A DNA stretch of 64,000 nucleotides from Burkholderiales bacterium. Its GTDB lineage: Bacteria > Pseudomonadota > Gammaproteobacteria > Burkholderiales > Nitrosomonadaceae. The stretch's first letter is position 1. Each line of letters begins with the position of its first letter. Below the pieces are notes generated by a model. The model saw only the letters and a list, made by a program, of their open reading frames with translations, was not told the DNA's origin and searched no databases. Shown here piece by piece: positions 38,728 to 48,176 of this stretch. The stretch covers positions 62,001 to 126,000 of the forward strand of contig JACKLU010000006.1 of assembly GCA_024235735.1 (NCBI GenBank). The letters run 5' to 3'. The position numbers were made by a program, and so were the translations under genes.

Positions 38728-41451
38728 ATGCCGGAAATACCTTCTCCACATTCTTCAACCAAACGCTACGCGCGCTTTTTACCGATCACCCCCGATTCGC
38801 GGATTCTTTTTGCGATGTTGCTGTCGCTTGCCATGCCACACATTGCATTCAATTTCCATTTCGATAGCGACTGGAATGAAGGCTTCCGGCATCCATTGAC
38901 TGGCTGGGATCATGTGCTCGTGATGGTTGCCGTTGGTGTCTGGGCGGCGCAGATACGCGGACAGGCGCTGTGGGTGCTGCCGGTTGTTTTTGTCGGCGTG
39001 ATGAGCCTTGGCGGCCTGATTGGCGCGGCAAGCCTGGTCATTCCGGGTGCGGAAGCGGTGATTCTCTTGTCCTGCCTTTCGATCAGCGCACTGATTGTGC
39101 GTGGCATACGGTTCAGCACGCCCGTCAATATCATCATTATTTCGCTGTTTGCTTTTTTTCATGGTTACGTGCACGGGCAGGAAATATCCGCATCCGCCAG
39201 TCTTGCCTCCTACACCACCGGTTTTATGCTGGCCACGCTATTTTTGCATGGCGCCGGCATTCTGATTTTCAAGCTTGCCGTTCTGGCGATTACCTGCTTT
39301 GTCAGCTCAAGCCTTCATGCGCATGACGCTGCCGCGCCTATTGATGCGAACGCCATGAAATCCGGTTCACGCAGCGACCGGCTGGCGCATGTGGTTCTGG
39401 ATGAAATGCGCGTCACCGGGCGCGCGGATAAGTTGATCGGCATGGCTGACAGCGCCTCGCAAGGCAAGGTGGGACAGGATCAAATTCGCTACCGGCCGCT
39501 GACCCGGCCCGGCGAGATACTCGAAACAGTACCCGGATTGATCGCCACTCAGCATAGCGGCGAAGGCAAGGCGAACCAGTTCTTCCTGCGCGGCTTCAAC
39601 CTGGATCATGGCACCGACTTTCTGACCCGGATTGAAGGCGTGCCGGTTAATCAGCTTTCGCATGCGCACGGCCAGGGATGGACGGACGTTAATTTTCTGA
39701 TTCCCGAACTTGTCGAATCGATTGACTTCAGAAAGGGCAATTATTTTGCCGACACGGGCGATTTTTCCAGCGCCGGATCAGCCAATATCCGCTACTTCAA
39801 CCGCCTGCCCGAGAATCTGTTCCGCTTTACCGGCGGCAGCTTTGATTACTATCGCGGACTGGTAGCCGGATCGCATCAGTTTCTGAAAGGCGATGTTTTA
39901 TATGCCGGAGAAGTCGTGCACAATGACGGCCCCTGGGACGTGGGTAATAATTATCTGAAATTCAACGGCCTGTTGCGCTACAGCCGTGAATATGGCCATC
40001 ACAGCTGGCGTATCACCGCCATGGCGACACATGCTGACTGGCGGGCAACCGACCAAATTCCAAGGCGCGCGCTCAAGCAAGGCCTGGTCGGCCGGTTCGG
40101 CGCGCTGGATCCGACCGACGGCGGCAACAGTCATCGCTACAGTCTGACCGCCGACTGGCGTATGCGCGGAGAAAACAGCATAACGTCCGTCATGGCGTAC
40201 GGGGTGTATTCCAAGCTGGATCTGTTTTCAAATTTTTCCTTTCTTCTGGATAATAACGAGACGACCAATCCGGCGGGATGCGCCGGATTACGCGGGCTGC
40301 CGCCCGGCAACCGGGTTTCTCCAGAACTGTTTCGAACCTGTGGCGATCAATTCGGCCAGCCGGACGACCGCTGGACGACCGGCTTTGCGGCCAGCCACAC
40401 CCTGTTTCACACCATCGGCGCATTCGATGCTGAAACAACATTGGGTGTTCAACTGCGCAACGATAACATTCAAAACGCCCTGACCAAAACCCATGCGCAG
40501 AAAACGTTTGGCATTACCCGTCAGGACACGGTCTGGGTGACCAGCATCAGTCCTTACCTGGAAAACAGAATACACTGGCGGAAATGGCTGCGCACAAATC
40601 TGGGTGTGCGTTTTGACGGTTTCCGTTTCGACAACAGCCACAGCAACATCCTGCAAAACAACGGCACACGCTACGATGGCCTGGTCAGTCCGAAATTGAG
40701 TATTGTCTTTGGTCCCTGGGCGGATACCGAGGTTTATTTGAACGGCGGACTCGGTTTTCACAGCAACGACGCTCGCGGAATCAACACCCGCATCGACCCG
40801 ACAAGCGGAGACGCCGTCAATCGCGCCGATCCGCTGGCGCGCACATACAGTGCTGAAACGGGCATCCGCTCGACCTGGATTCGCGGACTGCAAAGCACGC
40901 TGACGGTCTGGTGGATGGATCTTGAATCCGAACTGGTTTTTGTCGGAGATGCGGGCGCCACCGAAGCAAGCCGGCCCAGCCGCCGCTATGGACTTGAATT
41001 CACCAACTACTACCAGCCGGTGCACTGGCTGACACTGGATGCCGATTTCAGTTTCTCGCACTCACGTTTCCGCAACACGGTTGCCGGTGAAGGCAATTAT
41101 GTGCCCAATGCCGTGGAAACGGTGGTTGCCACAGGCGCGACATTTCATGATGTTTTCGGCGGTTTCTATGGTGGCCCCAGGTTACGCTATCTCGGGCCGC
41201 GCGCACTGAACGAGGACAATTCCAGCCGCTCGAATGGCACCATTTTGCTCTCAGCGATGCTGGGCTATGAGGTCAGCCGGTCGCTGCGCATCCAGGCTGA
41301 AGTATTCAACATACTGAATCGCAAGGATGATGCGATCACGTATTTCTATACCTCGCGCCTGCCGGGAGAGTCCCTGGCGGGTGTGAATGACTTCCATTTC
41401 CATCCTGTCGAGCCGGTGAGCTTCCGGATCGGCTTTATTCTCAATTATTGA
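38728..41451 (+). CDS. HupE/UreJ-like membrane domain fused to a TonB-dependent receptor
   Basis: 907 residues. Residues 30-180 are HupE/UreJ-like: HPLTGWDHVL (55-64) and FHGYVHGQE (144-152) carry the His/Asp motifs of nickel/cobalt permeases, with five helices. At about 178-199 the sequence passes into FKLAVLAITCFVSSSLHAHDA, which looks like a TonB-receptor signal peptide without its Met. A TonB-box-like DEMRVTGR, a plug (LTRPGEILETVPGLIATQHSGEG, FLRGFNLDHGTDFLTRIEGVPVNQL) and a barrel ending FHFHPVEPVSFRIGFILNY follow. The last HupE helix is missing, so two neighbouring genes seem to have fused by deletion. Separate translation from an internal Met (167) is possible. A metal substrate is likely. 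Confidence 0.88.
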   Translation: MPEIPSPHSSTKRYARFLPITPDSRILFAMLLSLAMPHIAFNFHFDSDWNEGFRHPLTGWDHVLVMVAVGVWAAQIRGQALWVLPVVFVGVMSLGGLIGAASLVIPGAEAVILLSCLSISALIVRGIRFSTPVNIIIISLFAFFHGYVHGQEISASASLASYTTGFMLATLFLHGAGILIFKLAVLAITCFVSSSLHAHDAAAPIDANAMKSGSRSDRLAHVVLDEMRVTGRADKLIGMADSASQGKVGQDQIRYRPLTRPGEILETVPGLIATQHSGEGKANQFFLRGFNLDHGTDFLTRIEGVPVNQLSHAHGQGWTDVNFLIPELVESIDFRKGNYFADTGDFSSAGSANIRYFNRLPENLFRFTGGSFDYYRGLVAGSHQFLKGDVLYAGEVVHNDGPWDVGNNYLKFNGLLRYSREYGHHSWRITAMATHADWRATDQIPRRALKQGLVGRFGALDPTDGGNSHRYSLTADWRMRGENSITSVMAYGVYSKLDLFSNFSFLLDNNETTNPAGCAGLRGLPPGNRVSPELFRTCGDQFGQPDDRWTTGFAASHTLFHTIGAFDAETTLGVQLRNDNIQNALTKTHAQKTFGITRQDTVWVTSISPYLENRIHWRKWLRTNLGVRFDGFRFDNSHSNILQNNGTRYDGLVSPKLSIVFGPWADTEVYLNGGLGFHSNDARGINTRIDPTSGDAVNRADPLARTYSAETGIRSTWIRGLQSTLTVWWMDLESELVFVGDAGATEASRPSRRYGLEFTNYYQPVHWLTLDADFSFSHSRFRNTVAGEGNYVPNAVETVVATGATFHDVFGGFYGGPRLRYLGPRALNEDNSSRSNGTILLSAMLGYEVSRSLRIQAEVFNILNRKDDAITYFYTSRLPGESLAGVNDFHFHPVEPVSFRIGFILNY

Positions 41452-41518
41452 GTGACTGAAAACCAATGAACAAAATGTTCAAAGGTCTCGTTCAACATGA
41501 AAGATAAGGAGAAACAAC

Positions 41519-42007
41519 ATGCTATTGAGAAAAGTATTCATCATTTTGCTTCTGATGACAGGATTTTTGATTCCCGCGCAAGCTGAGGAAACCGCACTGC
41601 GGCATTTTACTCCCGGCAGTTACCAGCAAATGCTCCAGAGCCATACCGACAAGCCTGTCATGCTTTCCATCTGGTCAACAACCTGCTCAACGTGCCTGGA
41701 AAAGATGCCGCTGCTCAGCGAACTGCGGAAAAATCAACCGGATATCAGCATTATTATGCTCTCTGTCGATGATGCGGCAGATAAGGAACAGGTTCAGGCC
41801 ATTCTGTCCGAAAACGGGTTGATCGATCTGGAAAACTGGATTTTCGCCGATGAAAATGCCCAGCGCCTGCGTCATGAAATTGATCCGCTGTGGTTTGGAG
41901 AATTGCCGCGCACTTATTTTCTGAACAGTGACCATGAGCGCGAAGGTATCAGCGGTGCCTTATCGCACGAGGATTATCAATCCATTTTTAAAATTCTCGT
42001 CAATTGA
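41519..42007 (+). CDS. TlpA-like thioredoxin-fold protein
   Basis: 162 residues. The signal peptide ends at IPAQAEE. The thioredoxin-like active site is Cys56-Ser-Thr-Cys59 in WSTTCSTCLEKMPLL, with the cis-Pro region at GELPRTYFL. Such periplasmic proteins reduce disulfides or help metal insertion, for instance into cytochromes or copper proteins. AAGGAG precedes ATG. Its stop codon overlaps the start of the BNR-repeat gene (TGATG), so they are coupled. Context (TonB fusion, CopC) suggests metal handling; the exact partner is unknown. Confidence 0.86.
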   Translation: MLLRKVFIILLLMTGFLIPAQAEETALRHFTPGSYQQMLQSHTDKPVMLSIWSTTCSTCLEKMPLLSELRKNQPDISIIMLSVDDAADKEQVQAILSENGLIDLENWIFADENAQRLRHEIDPLWFGELPRTYFLNSDHEREGISGALSHEDYQSIFKILVN

Positions 42008-43314
42008 TGGCGACGCCGGTTATGCCAATCATGATTCACCGCAAAATAAACAACGGGCAACTGCGAATGGCGATCTTGTCAGTCCAGATATTTCTGTTCA
42101 ACCTTGGCGTCATACCTATCACGCATTCAGCAGAAACCGGTGACGAATCCAAAGCGCACTATACGAAATCAACACTGGGCCTGTACGACGTCTCCACATT
42201 CGATATATACAAAGACGGGCAAAACATACATATCATCGCCGGTGGACGGCTATCGCCAGACGACACTTCTCTCACCATTCGACATAAGCAATCAAAGAAC
42301 GGCGGTTACAGTTGGACGGATCCCGTCACGGTCAAAGCGGAAGGACAATTACCGGCTATTAATGCCAAGCGGGGTAATGATATTCAGCTGGCGGCCAAAG
42401 GAAACCAATTGGTCGCGCTGATGCAGAAAAAAAACGAATTACCGGGAATGGGCTCCATCATTTGCCTGTATTCCACGAACAACGGTGAAACCTGGCAATC
42501 CGGCTCCAATCCGGCAAAGGATGATGCAGGTAGTCAAGCTCACATTGAGATCGTGGCTGACAATAAAGGATTTTTTCATGCCGTCTGGCTTGAGGATCCG
42601 GAAGAAAACGGATACCAGAGTTTGCGCTACGCCCGTTCGGAAGATGGCGGCAGAAGCTGGAGTCAGCTGAAAACAATAGAGGGCTCAACCTGTTCATGCT
42701 GCTGGAATACGCTGCTGAATTCTCCACTGAATCATCTGAAGGTACTCTATCGCGACATGGCGCCCAGAGATATGGCATTGGTTCAGTCCACCGACGCCGG
42801 CATAACCTGGCAACAACTGGGAACAGTAGGCCATTTCGGATGGCAGCTGAAGGGTTGCCCGCAAGTCGGCGGCAACGCGGACTATGTTATCAACGGCGAT
42901 GCCCAATGGCTGCACAGCCTTGTCTGGACCGGCATGCCGGAGAAAGCCGGTCTCTATCATTTGTTTTCCTCAGACCACGGATTCACCTGGTCTATGCCCG
43001 CACGGCTGAGCAAAACCGGAATGAACGGTGATATCGCCCACCATGGCGGTCATATCGTTGCGGTATGGAATGAACTGGAAGCCGCAGGCATGAGCGTCGT
43101 GTATGCCCGTACAACAGATAACGGCGCAACCTGGTCCAAACCGGCGCAGCTAGCGCAGGCGGAAAACGCAACAACACAACCACGACTGATTTCAACCCAA
43201 AACGGCGTTCTGGCGATATGGACCGAAAAACCGGCCAGACAAGCCGGTTATCTGGCGTGGAAAATGATAGAGATTACAACAGCACATCACACCAAAAGGG
43301 AGGCGCCCATGTAA
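42007..43314 (+). CDS. BNR/sialidase-fold repeat protein with CSCC motif
   Basis: 435 residues from ATG 42007; a TTG one codon upstream is not needed. The signal region RMAILSVQIFLFNLGVIPITHSAE suggests export after an unusually long n-region. Six Asp-box-like repeats (SKNGGYSW, STNNGETW, SEDGGRSW, STDAGITW, SSDHGFTW, TTDNGATW) form a six-bladed propeller. The catalytic residues of true sialidases are not obvious. Cys229-Ser-Cys-Cys232 in GSTCSCCWNTLL is unusual for this fold and could bind metal. Coupling to a TlpA-like gene and closeness to copC point to a metalloprotein or copper-related role. Enzyme activity is unproven. Confidence 0.82.
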   Translation: MATPVMPIMIHRKINNGQLRMAILSVQIFLFNLGVIPITHSAETGDESKAHYTKSTLGLYDVSTFDIYKDGQNIHIIAGGRLSPDDTSLTIRHKQSKNGGYSWTDPVTVKAEGQLPAINAKRGNDIQLAAKGNQLVALMQKKNELPGMGSIICLYSTNNGETWQSGSNPAKDDAGSQAHIEIVADNKGFFHAVWLEDPEENGYQSLRYARSEDGGRSWSQLKTIEGSTCSCCWNTLLNSPLNHLKVLYRDMAPRDMALVQSTDAGITWQQLGTVGHFGWQLKGCPQVGGNADYVINGDAQWLHSLVWTGMPEKAGLYHLFSSDHGFTWSMPARLSKTGMNGDIAHHGGHIVAVWNELEAAGMSVVYARTTDNGATWSKPAQLAQAENATTQPRLISTQNGVLAIWTEKPARQAGYLAWKMIEITTAHHTKREAPM

Positions 43315-43430
43315 TCACTCCACAAACAAAACATCAACTCAATCTACTGATATTAATCATCAATTCCTGTTGATTGCTGGCATTCCCGGGCTATCATGTG
43401 TACAACCAACGGGCACTCTGGAGAATAAAA

Positions 43431-43838
43431 ATGAAACATTTTCGAGCTATTCGAAATACGCTGATGCTGCTAATGCAGATTGTTTTAATAACCCTGCCTT
43501 CCGCGGCATTTGCGCACGCGATACTGGTGGAATCCGAACCCAAAGCGGAAAGCATAGTGAATACTTCTCCCGATCAAGTCAGCATCTGGTTCAATGAAAA
43601 TGTAGCCAGTGAATTCAAATCACTGGCAGTAATCAACAGCGCAGGAAAACGCGTAGACAATAATGATGTCAGACAGGCCGCGCTGGATCGCTCCCATATT
43701 TTCGCCACAACGCCAGAGCTGCCACCCGATACCTATACCGTTCGCTACCGCGTCATGTCGGCGGATACGCATATTGTGACCGGCAGATTCACATTCACTG
43801 TCACCACGCCTGACAAAGCCGAACTTCAAGCTGATTAA
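43431..43838 (+). CDS. copC: CopC-like periplasmic copper-binding protein
   Basis: 135 residues from ATG 43431, preceded by TGGAG; upstream codons in the frame have no ribosome site. The signal peptide ends at AAFAHAIL, so the mature protein may start at His, as in CopC Cu(II) sites. The beta-sandwich pattern LVESEPKAESIVNTSPDQVSIWFNE and RVMSADTHIVTGRFTFTV (with a second His) are diagnostic. It binds and ferries copper in the periplasm. No copD follows; an unknown lipoprotein gene lies 16 bp downstream. Confidence 0.9.
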   Translation: MKHFRAIRNTLMLLMQIVLITLPSAAFAHAILVESEPKAESIVNTSPDQVSIWFNENVASEFKSLAVINSAGKRVDNNDVRQAALDRSHIFATTPELPPDTYTVRYRVMSADTHIVTGRFTFTVTTPDKAELQAD

Positions 43839-43854
43839 AAAGGAGAAGCACGCC

Positions 43855-44550
43855 ATGAAAACATTATTAACTGAAAAACCGTATCTGCCTCTCGTACTGT
43901 TCATCATTCTGCTGCTTGCGGCCTGCAACCGCATCAGTCCCGTGCAACACCATTACAGCACCAATGTCGGCTGCGTTATCGCCAATGACCTTTATGCCGT
44001 CTACTTCAGCGCTTATGTCGCACCCGAGGACAGCACCGGCGATCCGGACGAAATCAACGAATCACTGTATACCTCGTATTGCAGAAGCATTCCCCGCACC
44101 GGCGCTGTCTTTTTTACAGCCGATCTGATTGATGAAGATTTGAGAGAGATGCCGATCAGTTTGCGGCTGGTTGAACAGGAGCCGACCGGTGACAGCAAGA
44201 CACCGGACTACAATGATGGTCATGTTCTGTCGAAGGTAGACCCCAGAATCTATTCGCAGGGAACAATCGAAGCACAGGCATTTATCGACAAAAAAGGCCA
44301 TTACGCACTCTATCTGATTGTCGGCGAAGAAGCGGCATTCGAAGATGTTATTCTGAAAATTCCCTTCACTGTCGGCATGGAAACCGCTACGCAACCGATC
44401 AGATATTACGTTATAAAAGTGACCGATCTGCTAATGACATTTGTATTCCCGGTATTCATCCTGTTGCTAATCATGCTGCCGATGTTGCCAAAATTGCGCT
44501 TGATGGCTTTGTCGAAAATATTATCCAACGCGCAGAATCGTGAAAATTGA
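43855..44550 (+). CDS. Lipoprotein-like protein of unknown function with C-terminal membrane helix
   Basis: 231 residues; AAGGAG precedes ATG. The front has a lipobox-like FIILLLAACNR. The middle is a soluble domain with two Cys (GCVIANDLYAVYFSAYV, TSYCRSIPRTG). The end has a helix DLLMTFVFPVFILLLIMLPMLP and a short basic tail. I do not recognise a family. The 16-bp gap to copC suggests one operon and so a role in copper or metal handling. Confidence 0.78.
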   Translation: MKTLLTEKPYLPLVLFIILLLAACNRISPVQHHYSTNVGCVIANDLYAVYFSAYVAPEDSTGDPDEINESLYTSYCRSIPRTGAVFFTADLIDEDLREMPISLRLVEQEPTGDSKTPDYNDGHVLSKVDPRIYSQGTIEAQAFIDKKGHYALYLIVGEEAAFEDVILKIPFTVGMETATQPIRYYVIKVTDLLMTFVFPVFILLLIMLPMLPKLRLMALSKILSNAQNREN

Positions 44551-44591
44551 CCGATATTGACTGAAATTTTCATATGCCGCGTCAATATTTC

Positions 44592-44635
44592 TTGCTCGCG
44601 CCTCGTTTTGTTTAAAACCTTGAATTCTTAGAAAC
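44592..44635. repeat. Family E element fragment
   Basis: cgttttgtttaaaaccttga and the following attcttagaaac match the right end of the 4685-4788 element. The rest of this 231-bp gap shows AT-rich DNA (44636-44700) without a clear promoter. Confidence 0.45.
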
Positions 44636-44781
44636 TTAAATTTTTTTATCAAAATCATTTTTTAATCAATATTTAATGTCATTTTTACATGCTATTGATA
44701 TATGCCGCCTTAGCGTATTCACTACACCAGACGATCCAACCCGTCATAGCGCGCACATTATCAATAACTTGGAGAAATGAC

Positions 44782-45652
44782 ATGGGTAAAAAAACATTGG
44801 TCTATGGATTGATTCCGGCGCTTATTTTTGTACAATCATGCGCCCTGTTTGCGGCCGAGAAATTGGAAACTGACGCGGCCACAGAGGAAACAGCACCCGC
44901 CCTGAATACTGAACAATCTCAGCATTTTCAGACGCTGACTCATAAAATGATGGGACATATCAGTCTTGCCCGGTTCGCGCTGGCGATCAAATTACCGCGC
45001 CAGGCAGTACACCAGATTGAAAAAGCACAGATTATCGCGGCCAATCTTGGCTCACACTAGCCTGAATCCAGAATCAACGCTGATTTCAATTACGGCAAGA
45101 TTGATTACACCAAAAATAACCGGATCAAGGATTATTATGTACCGGTTGTGGACGATGTGCTGCTGATCAGCGATTACGAAGATATTTTCAATTATTTAAG
45201 AACACTCAACGTACAGGAAACCGGCGCCAGTCTGGTTCGGTTAAAAATCGCAATCCATCTGAATGATATCGAAGCAGCGCTTGATAGCGCGTTGCGGTCG
45301 ATGCTTGAGTATAAAAAGTATGAAGAAGCGCAGCAGACACTTGCGACGACCTTCAATCATGCGGTTATCGAAGAAAAGGAAATTGAGGACCCGGTACTGG
45401 CAATTTCAGAAAATCTGGCGCTTGCCAAAGCCTTTCTGAACAATGCTCAATACGATAAGTCTCGCAGCACGAAGTATGTGCAGGCGCGCCTCAACGCGCA
45501 TGCAGGATGCCGATAGGGATGAAAATAGCGTAAAAAGATTCACAACCGAACTGGATGAACTGCAAATCGCATTAAGGAAGAACGACCCGACAAAAGCGCT
45601 GAGTATTTACGATCATATCGATGAACGGATGAAGATAGTCAGAGGGTATTGA
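44782..45652 (+). pseudogene. YfdX-like protein, broken by a stop codon and a frameshift
   Basis: ATG 44782 has GGAGA upstream and begins a signal peptide (LVYGLIPALIFVQSCALFAAE). The frame runs to TAG at 45058-45060, continues in the same frame as PESRINADFNYGKIDYTKNN to about 45500, then the protein carries on in the next frame (DADRDENSVKRFTTELDELQ) to 45652. Taken together the pieces resemble the YfdX family: paired helical regions about HQIEKAQIIAANL and VVDDVLLISDYEDIFNYLRTL. YfdX proteins are periplasmic or stress-related with poorly known roles. Two lesions make it a probable pseudogene unless the sequence has errors. Confidence 0.72.
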
Positions 45653-45787
45653 TCGGCGTGAAGCTTTGCCGGCCACAACATTAATCGCCAGCGATCGTAT
45701 AATAATCCATGGGTTGCAATGAAGAAATGCGCGCGCCACGGTTGATCGTGTGAGTTGGCATGTCCATAATAACTTGTCTTGAGAAAG

Positions 45788-45941
45788 TCTGTCGGACATA
45801 AGCAATCGTAGCGAGCCGAGTGGGAGAGCAAACGCGGATTTTCTCAATTTTGAGGCGTATAGCAGGTCTATGTAACGAAAAATTGAAGCAATATGCGCCG
45901 TTATCCCGCTGACGCAGCAGATTAGTCTTATGTCCGACAGA
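45788..45941. repeat. Diverged MITE-like element family A, copy 3
   Basis: tctgtcggacataag at 45788-45802 and its complement at 45927-45941. The inside (caatcgtagcgag, ttttgaggcgtatag, taacgaaaaattga) aligns with the 19949 copy. A further family A end, ctctcggacagcttccc, lies at about 46029-46046, so a longer or a second, broken copy may be present. Confidence 0.7.
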
Positions 45942-46110
45942 TTCCCGGATACGAGGCATAAATAATACTGTTTTCTCATTGCTCTATTTTTTTACATCCT
46001 TCCGGGGATTGTCGCCGGGTTATTCGCACTCTCGGACAGCTTCCCAGCATCCACTGGTACTTCCGTTTCATTTTTTATTTTATATTTGCAACACAATCAC
46101 AAAAAACTTC

Positions 46111-46139
46111 GTTAACATTTTTCTCACAAAAAGTTAACA
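46111..46139 (+). promoter_or_regulatory. Direct repeat, probable response-regulator binding site
   Basis: GTTAACA occurs at 46111-46117 and 46133-46139, 22 bp apart, each followed by a T-rich run. Two helical turns between half-sites fits an OmpR-type dimer site. It lies about 60 bp before the response regulator gene and suggests autoregulation. Confidence 0.45.
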
Positions 46140-46196
46140 ATTTCTTGATGATTCAGTGCGTAAACTACAAGAACGACATAACATAGGAGTACGGCC

Positions 46197-46883
46197 ATGA
46201 ATGTGTTGATTATTGAGGATACCGAAGACATCGCCGCAAGCATCCATGATTATCTAGAGGTTTTGGGTTATAAGATCGATGTGGCGGGCGATGGTGTGAC
46301 AGGATTGCATCTCACGGTCACCAGGAATTATGACGTCGTTATCCTCGATCTGAATTTACCAGGCATTGATGGTGTTGATCTTTGCCGCCGGATTCGCCAG
46401 GATGCCCAGAAAGCTGTCCCGATATTGATGCTGACATCAAGAGATTCGCTCGAACACAAGCTGGAAGGTTTCCGCTCAGGTGCTGACGATTATATGACCA
46501 AGCCTTTTTGTTTGAAAGAACTTGCAGCGCGCGTGAAAGTATTATCCGAGCGAGTTAATCGTTTACCGGATTCGCAGTTAATGGTCGGAGACCTTATATT
46601 GGACATGAATACGCACAAAGTTTCTCGGGCCGGCAAACAAATTAGCCTCAATCGCAAACTTTACCGGATCATGCTGTATTTTATGCAAAACCCGCATCGT
46701 GTGATTGAACGAGAAGAGCTTGAATACGTAGTGTGGCCGGACAAGACGCCCGATAGCGACGCCCTACGTACACATCTTTGCCATTTGCGCCAGGTCATCG
46801 ACAAGCCTTTTGATCAGCCTTTATTGCGTACGGTGCGAGGGTTTGGTTACATGCTTACTGACGAATATGCAAAAGGCGAATAA
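46197..46883 (+). CDS. OmpR-family response regulator
   Basis: 228 residues. The receiver domain (1-120) has the acidic pair in IIEDTEDIA, the phospho-acceptor Asp51 in VVILDLNLPG, Thr at MLTSRD and Lys in DDYMTKPF. The winged-helix domain (130-225) ends HLCHLRQVID...LLRTVRGFGYML. TAGGAG precedes ATG. It overlaps the kinase gene by 17 bp. It probably acts as a DNA-binding activator controlled by the kinase; the target genes and signal are unknown. Confidence 0.94.
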   Translation: MNVLIIEDTEDIAASIHDYLEVLGYKIDVAGDGVTGLHLTVTRNYDVVILDLNLPGIDGVDLCRRIRQDAQKAVPILMLTSRDSLEHKLEGFRSGADDYMTKPFCLKELAARVKVLSERVNRLPDSQLMVGDLILDMNTHKVSRAGKQISLNRKLYRIMLYFMQNPHRVIEREELEYVVWPDKTPDSDALRTHLCHLRQVIDKPFDQPLLRTVRGFGYMLTDEYAKGE

Positions 46884-48144
46884 CCGTATCGCCCGGCGCA
46901 TTACCTTTGCTTTTTTATCGTTTGGTATTTTTTTAACGTTAGTGTTGGGATTAAGTCTGATCGTCGCATTCAAGACCATCGTTACCAGCATGCTGGATGA
47001 CATTCTTTACGCGGAGCTGAAACATTTCCGTCAACAGATGCCGAACATGCTCAGCCCGGGTCATTTCCGTTCGCGAACAACGACCATATACATTTCTCTA
47101 ATCAACGAGAAAGACTATAACTTACCGGCGCATGTTCGTGATCTCGATCAGGGCATCTATGACCTGACGCATATTGGTCGTGATTACCGCGTTCTGGTCG
47201 AAGATATCAATGGCGTCCGTTACATTGTAAAATTTGACGATACGAATATCCATGAACTGGAAAGTGAATTTATTGCTCTGGTCTGGATCTGTTCGTTAGC
47301 TGTGTTGATGTTTGCACTTGCTATTGGCTGGAAGATTGCGCATGGTGTTGTTCAGCCGATCAAACAACTTGCTGACCAGGTAATTGCGTTTAAAAATAAA
47401 CTGAATGAATCCGTTCAGTTATCCGGTTTCAATGATGATGAAATAGGCGATCTTGCGCATGAGTTGCAGCACTATCACGATCAATTGCGACTGCTGTTGG
47501 TTCGTGAAAAGGAATTTTCCAGCAATGTCAGCCATGAATTACGTACCCCGATAACCAATATCAGTCTGGCTGTGGAAATTCTGTCTTCGAATGACAGTCT
47601 GCCGCCAAAGGAACGTGAACGGATCAGGCGGATTCAGCGTGGCATCAATGAAATGGTCGAATTGATCGAAACCTTTCTGGTGCTGGCGCGCATTAACAAT
47701 GAATCGAATGAAGATTGTCATTCACGCAAACTGGAACCCATCGTTCGAAAAGTCATTGAGCAGCAGCATATATGGCTGGGTAACAAACCGGTTGAAGTGA
47801 ATGTCCTGGAGAAATCGCCATTGGAAGTCTCCGCGCCATTGGGTATTCTCGATGTTCTGGTCGCCAATCTTGTGAGAAATGCCTTCAAATATACGGAAAG
47901 GGGGCGCATTCAAGTGTTATTGCTGCCCGGACAACTGACCATCGCAGACACCGGTATGGGTATCGATGCACTGACGCAGGCGCAAATTTTCAAATGCTAT
48001 GTAAAAAAGGATTCGTGCGACCCGAATAAAGTCGGACTCGGATTAATGATCGTTTACCGGATTTGTGAACGATATGGCTGGCGCGTTACTTTCGAAAGTA
48101 TCAAAAACCAGGGCTCTGAATTCACGGTATGGTTTTCAGCCTGA
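46867..48144 (+). CDS. Sensor histidine kinase
   Basis: 425 residues from ATG 46867, within the end of the response regulator gene. Two TM helices (about 14-38 and 134-155) flank a short periplasmic domain of about 95 residues. HAMP follows, then HisKA with His223 in FSSNVSHELRTPITNI. The ATPase has the N-box LVRNAFKYTERG and the G-box IADTGMGID...KVGLGLMIVYRIC. It phosphorylates the adjacent regulator. The small sensor domain shows no known ligand motif. A family D repeat follows. Confidence 0.93.
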   Translation: MQKANNRIARRITFAFLSFGIFLTLVLGLSLIVAFKTIVTSMLDDILYAELKHFRQQMPNMLSPGHFRSRTTTIYISLINEKDYNLPAHVRDLDQGIYDLTHIGRDYRVLVEDINGVRYIVKFDDTNIHELESEFIALVWICSLAVLMFALAIGWKIAHGVVQPIKQLADQVIAFKNKLNESVQLSGFNDDEIGDLAHELQHYHDQLRLLLVREKEFSSNVSHELRTPITNISLAVEILSSNDSLPPKERERIRRIQRGINEMVELIETFLVLARINNESNEDCHSRKLEPIVRKVIEQQHIWLGNKPVEVNVLEKSPLEVSAPLGILDVLVANLVRNAFKYTERGRIQVLLLPGQLTIADTGMGIDALTQAQIFKCYVKKDSCDPNKVGLGLMIVYRICERYGWRVTFESIKNQGSEFTVWFSA

Positions 48145-48176
48145 AACTCTGTTTCTTTCACTATTAACCGCTGTTC

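Noticed and set aside
45058..45060. TAG read-through (pyrrolysine or other recoding) in the YfdX-like gene
   Set aside because: A second lesion lies downstream and no recoding signal is visible; plain gene decay is simpler.
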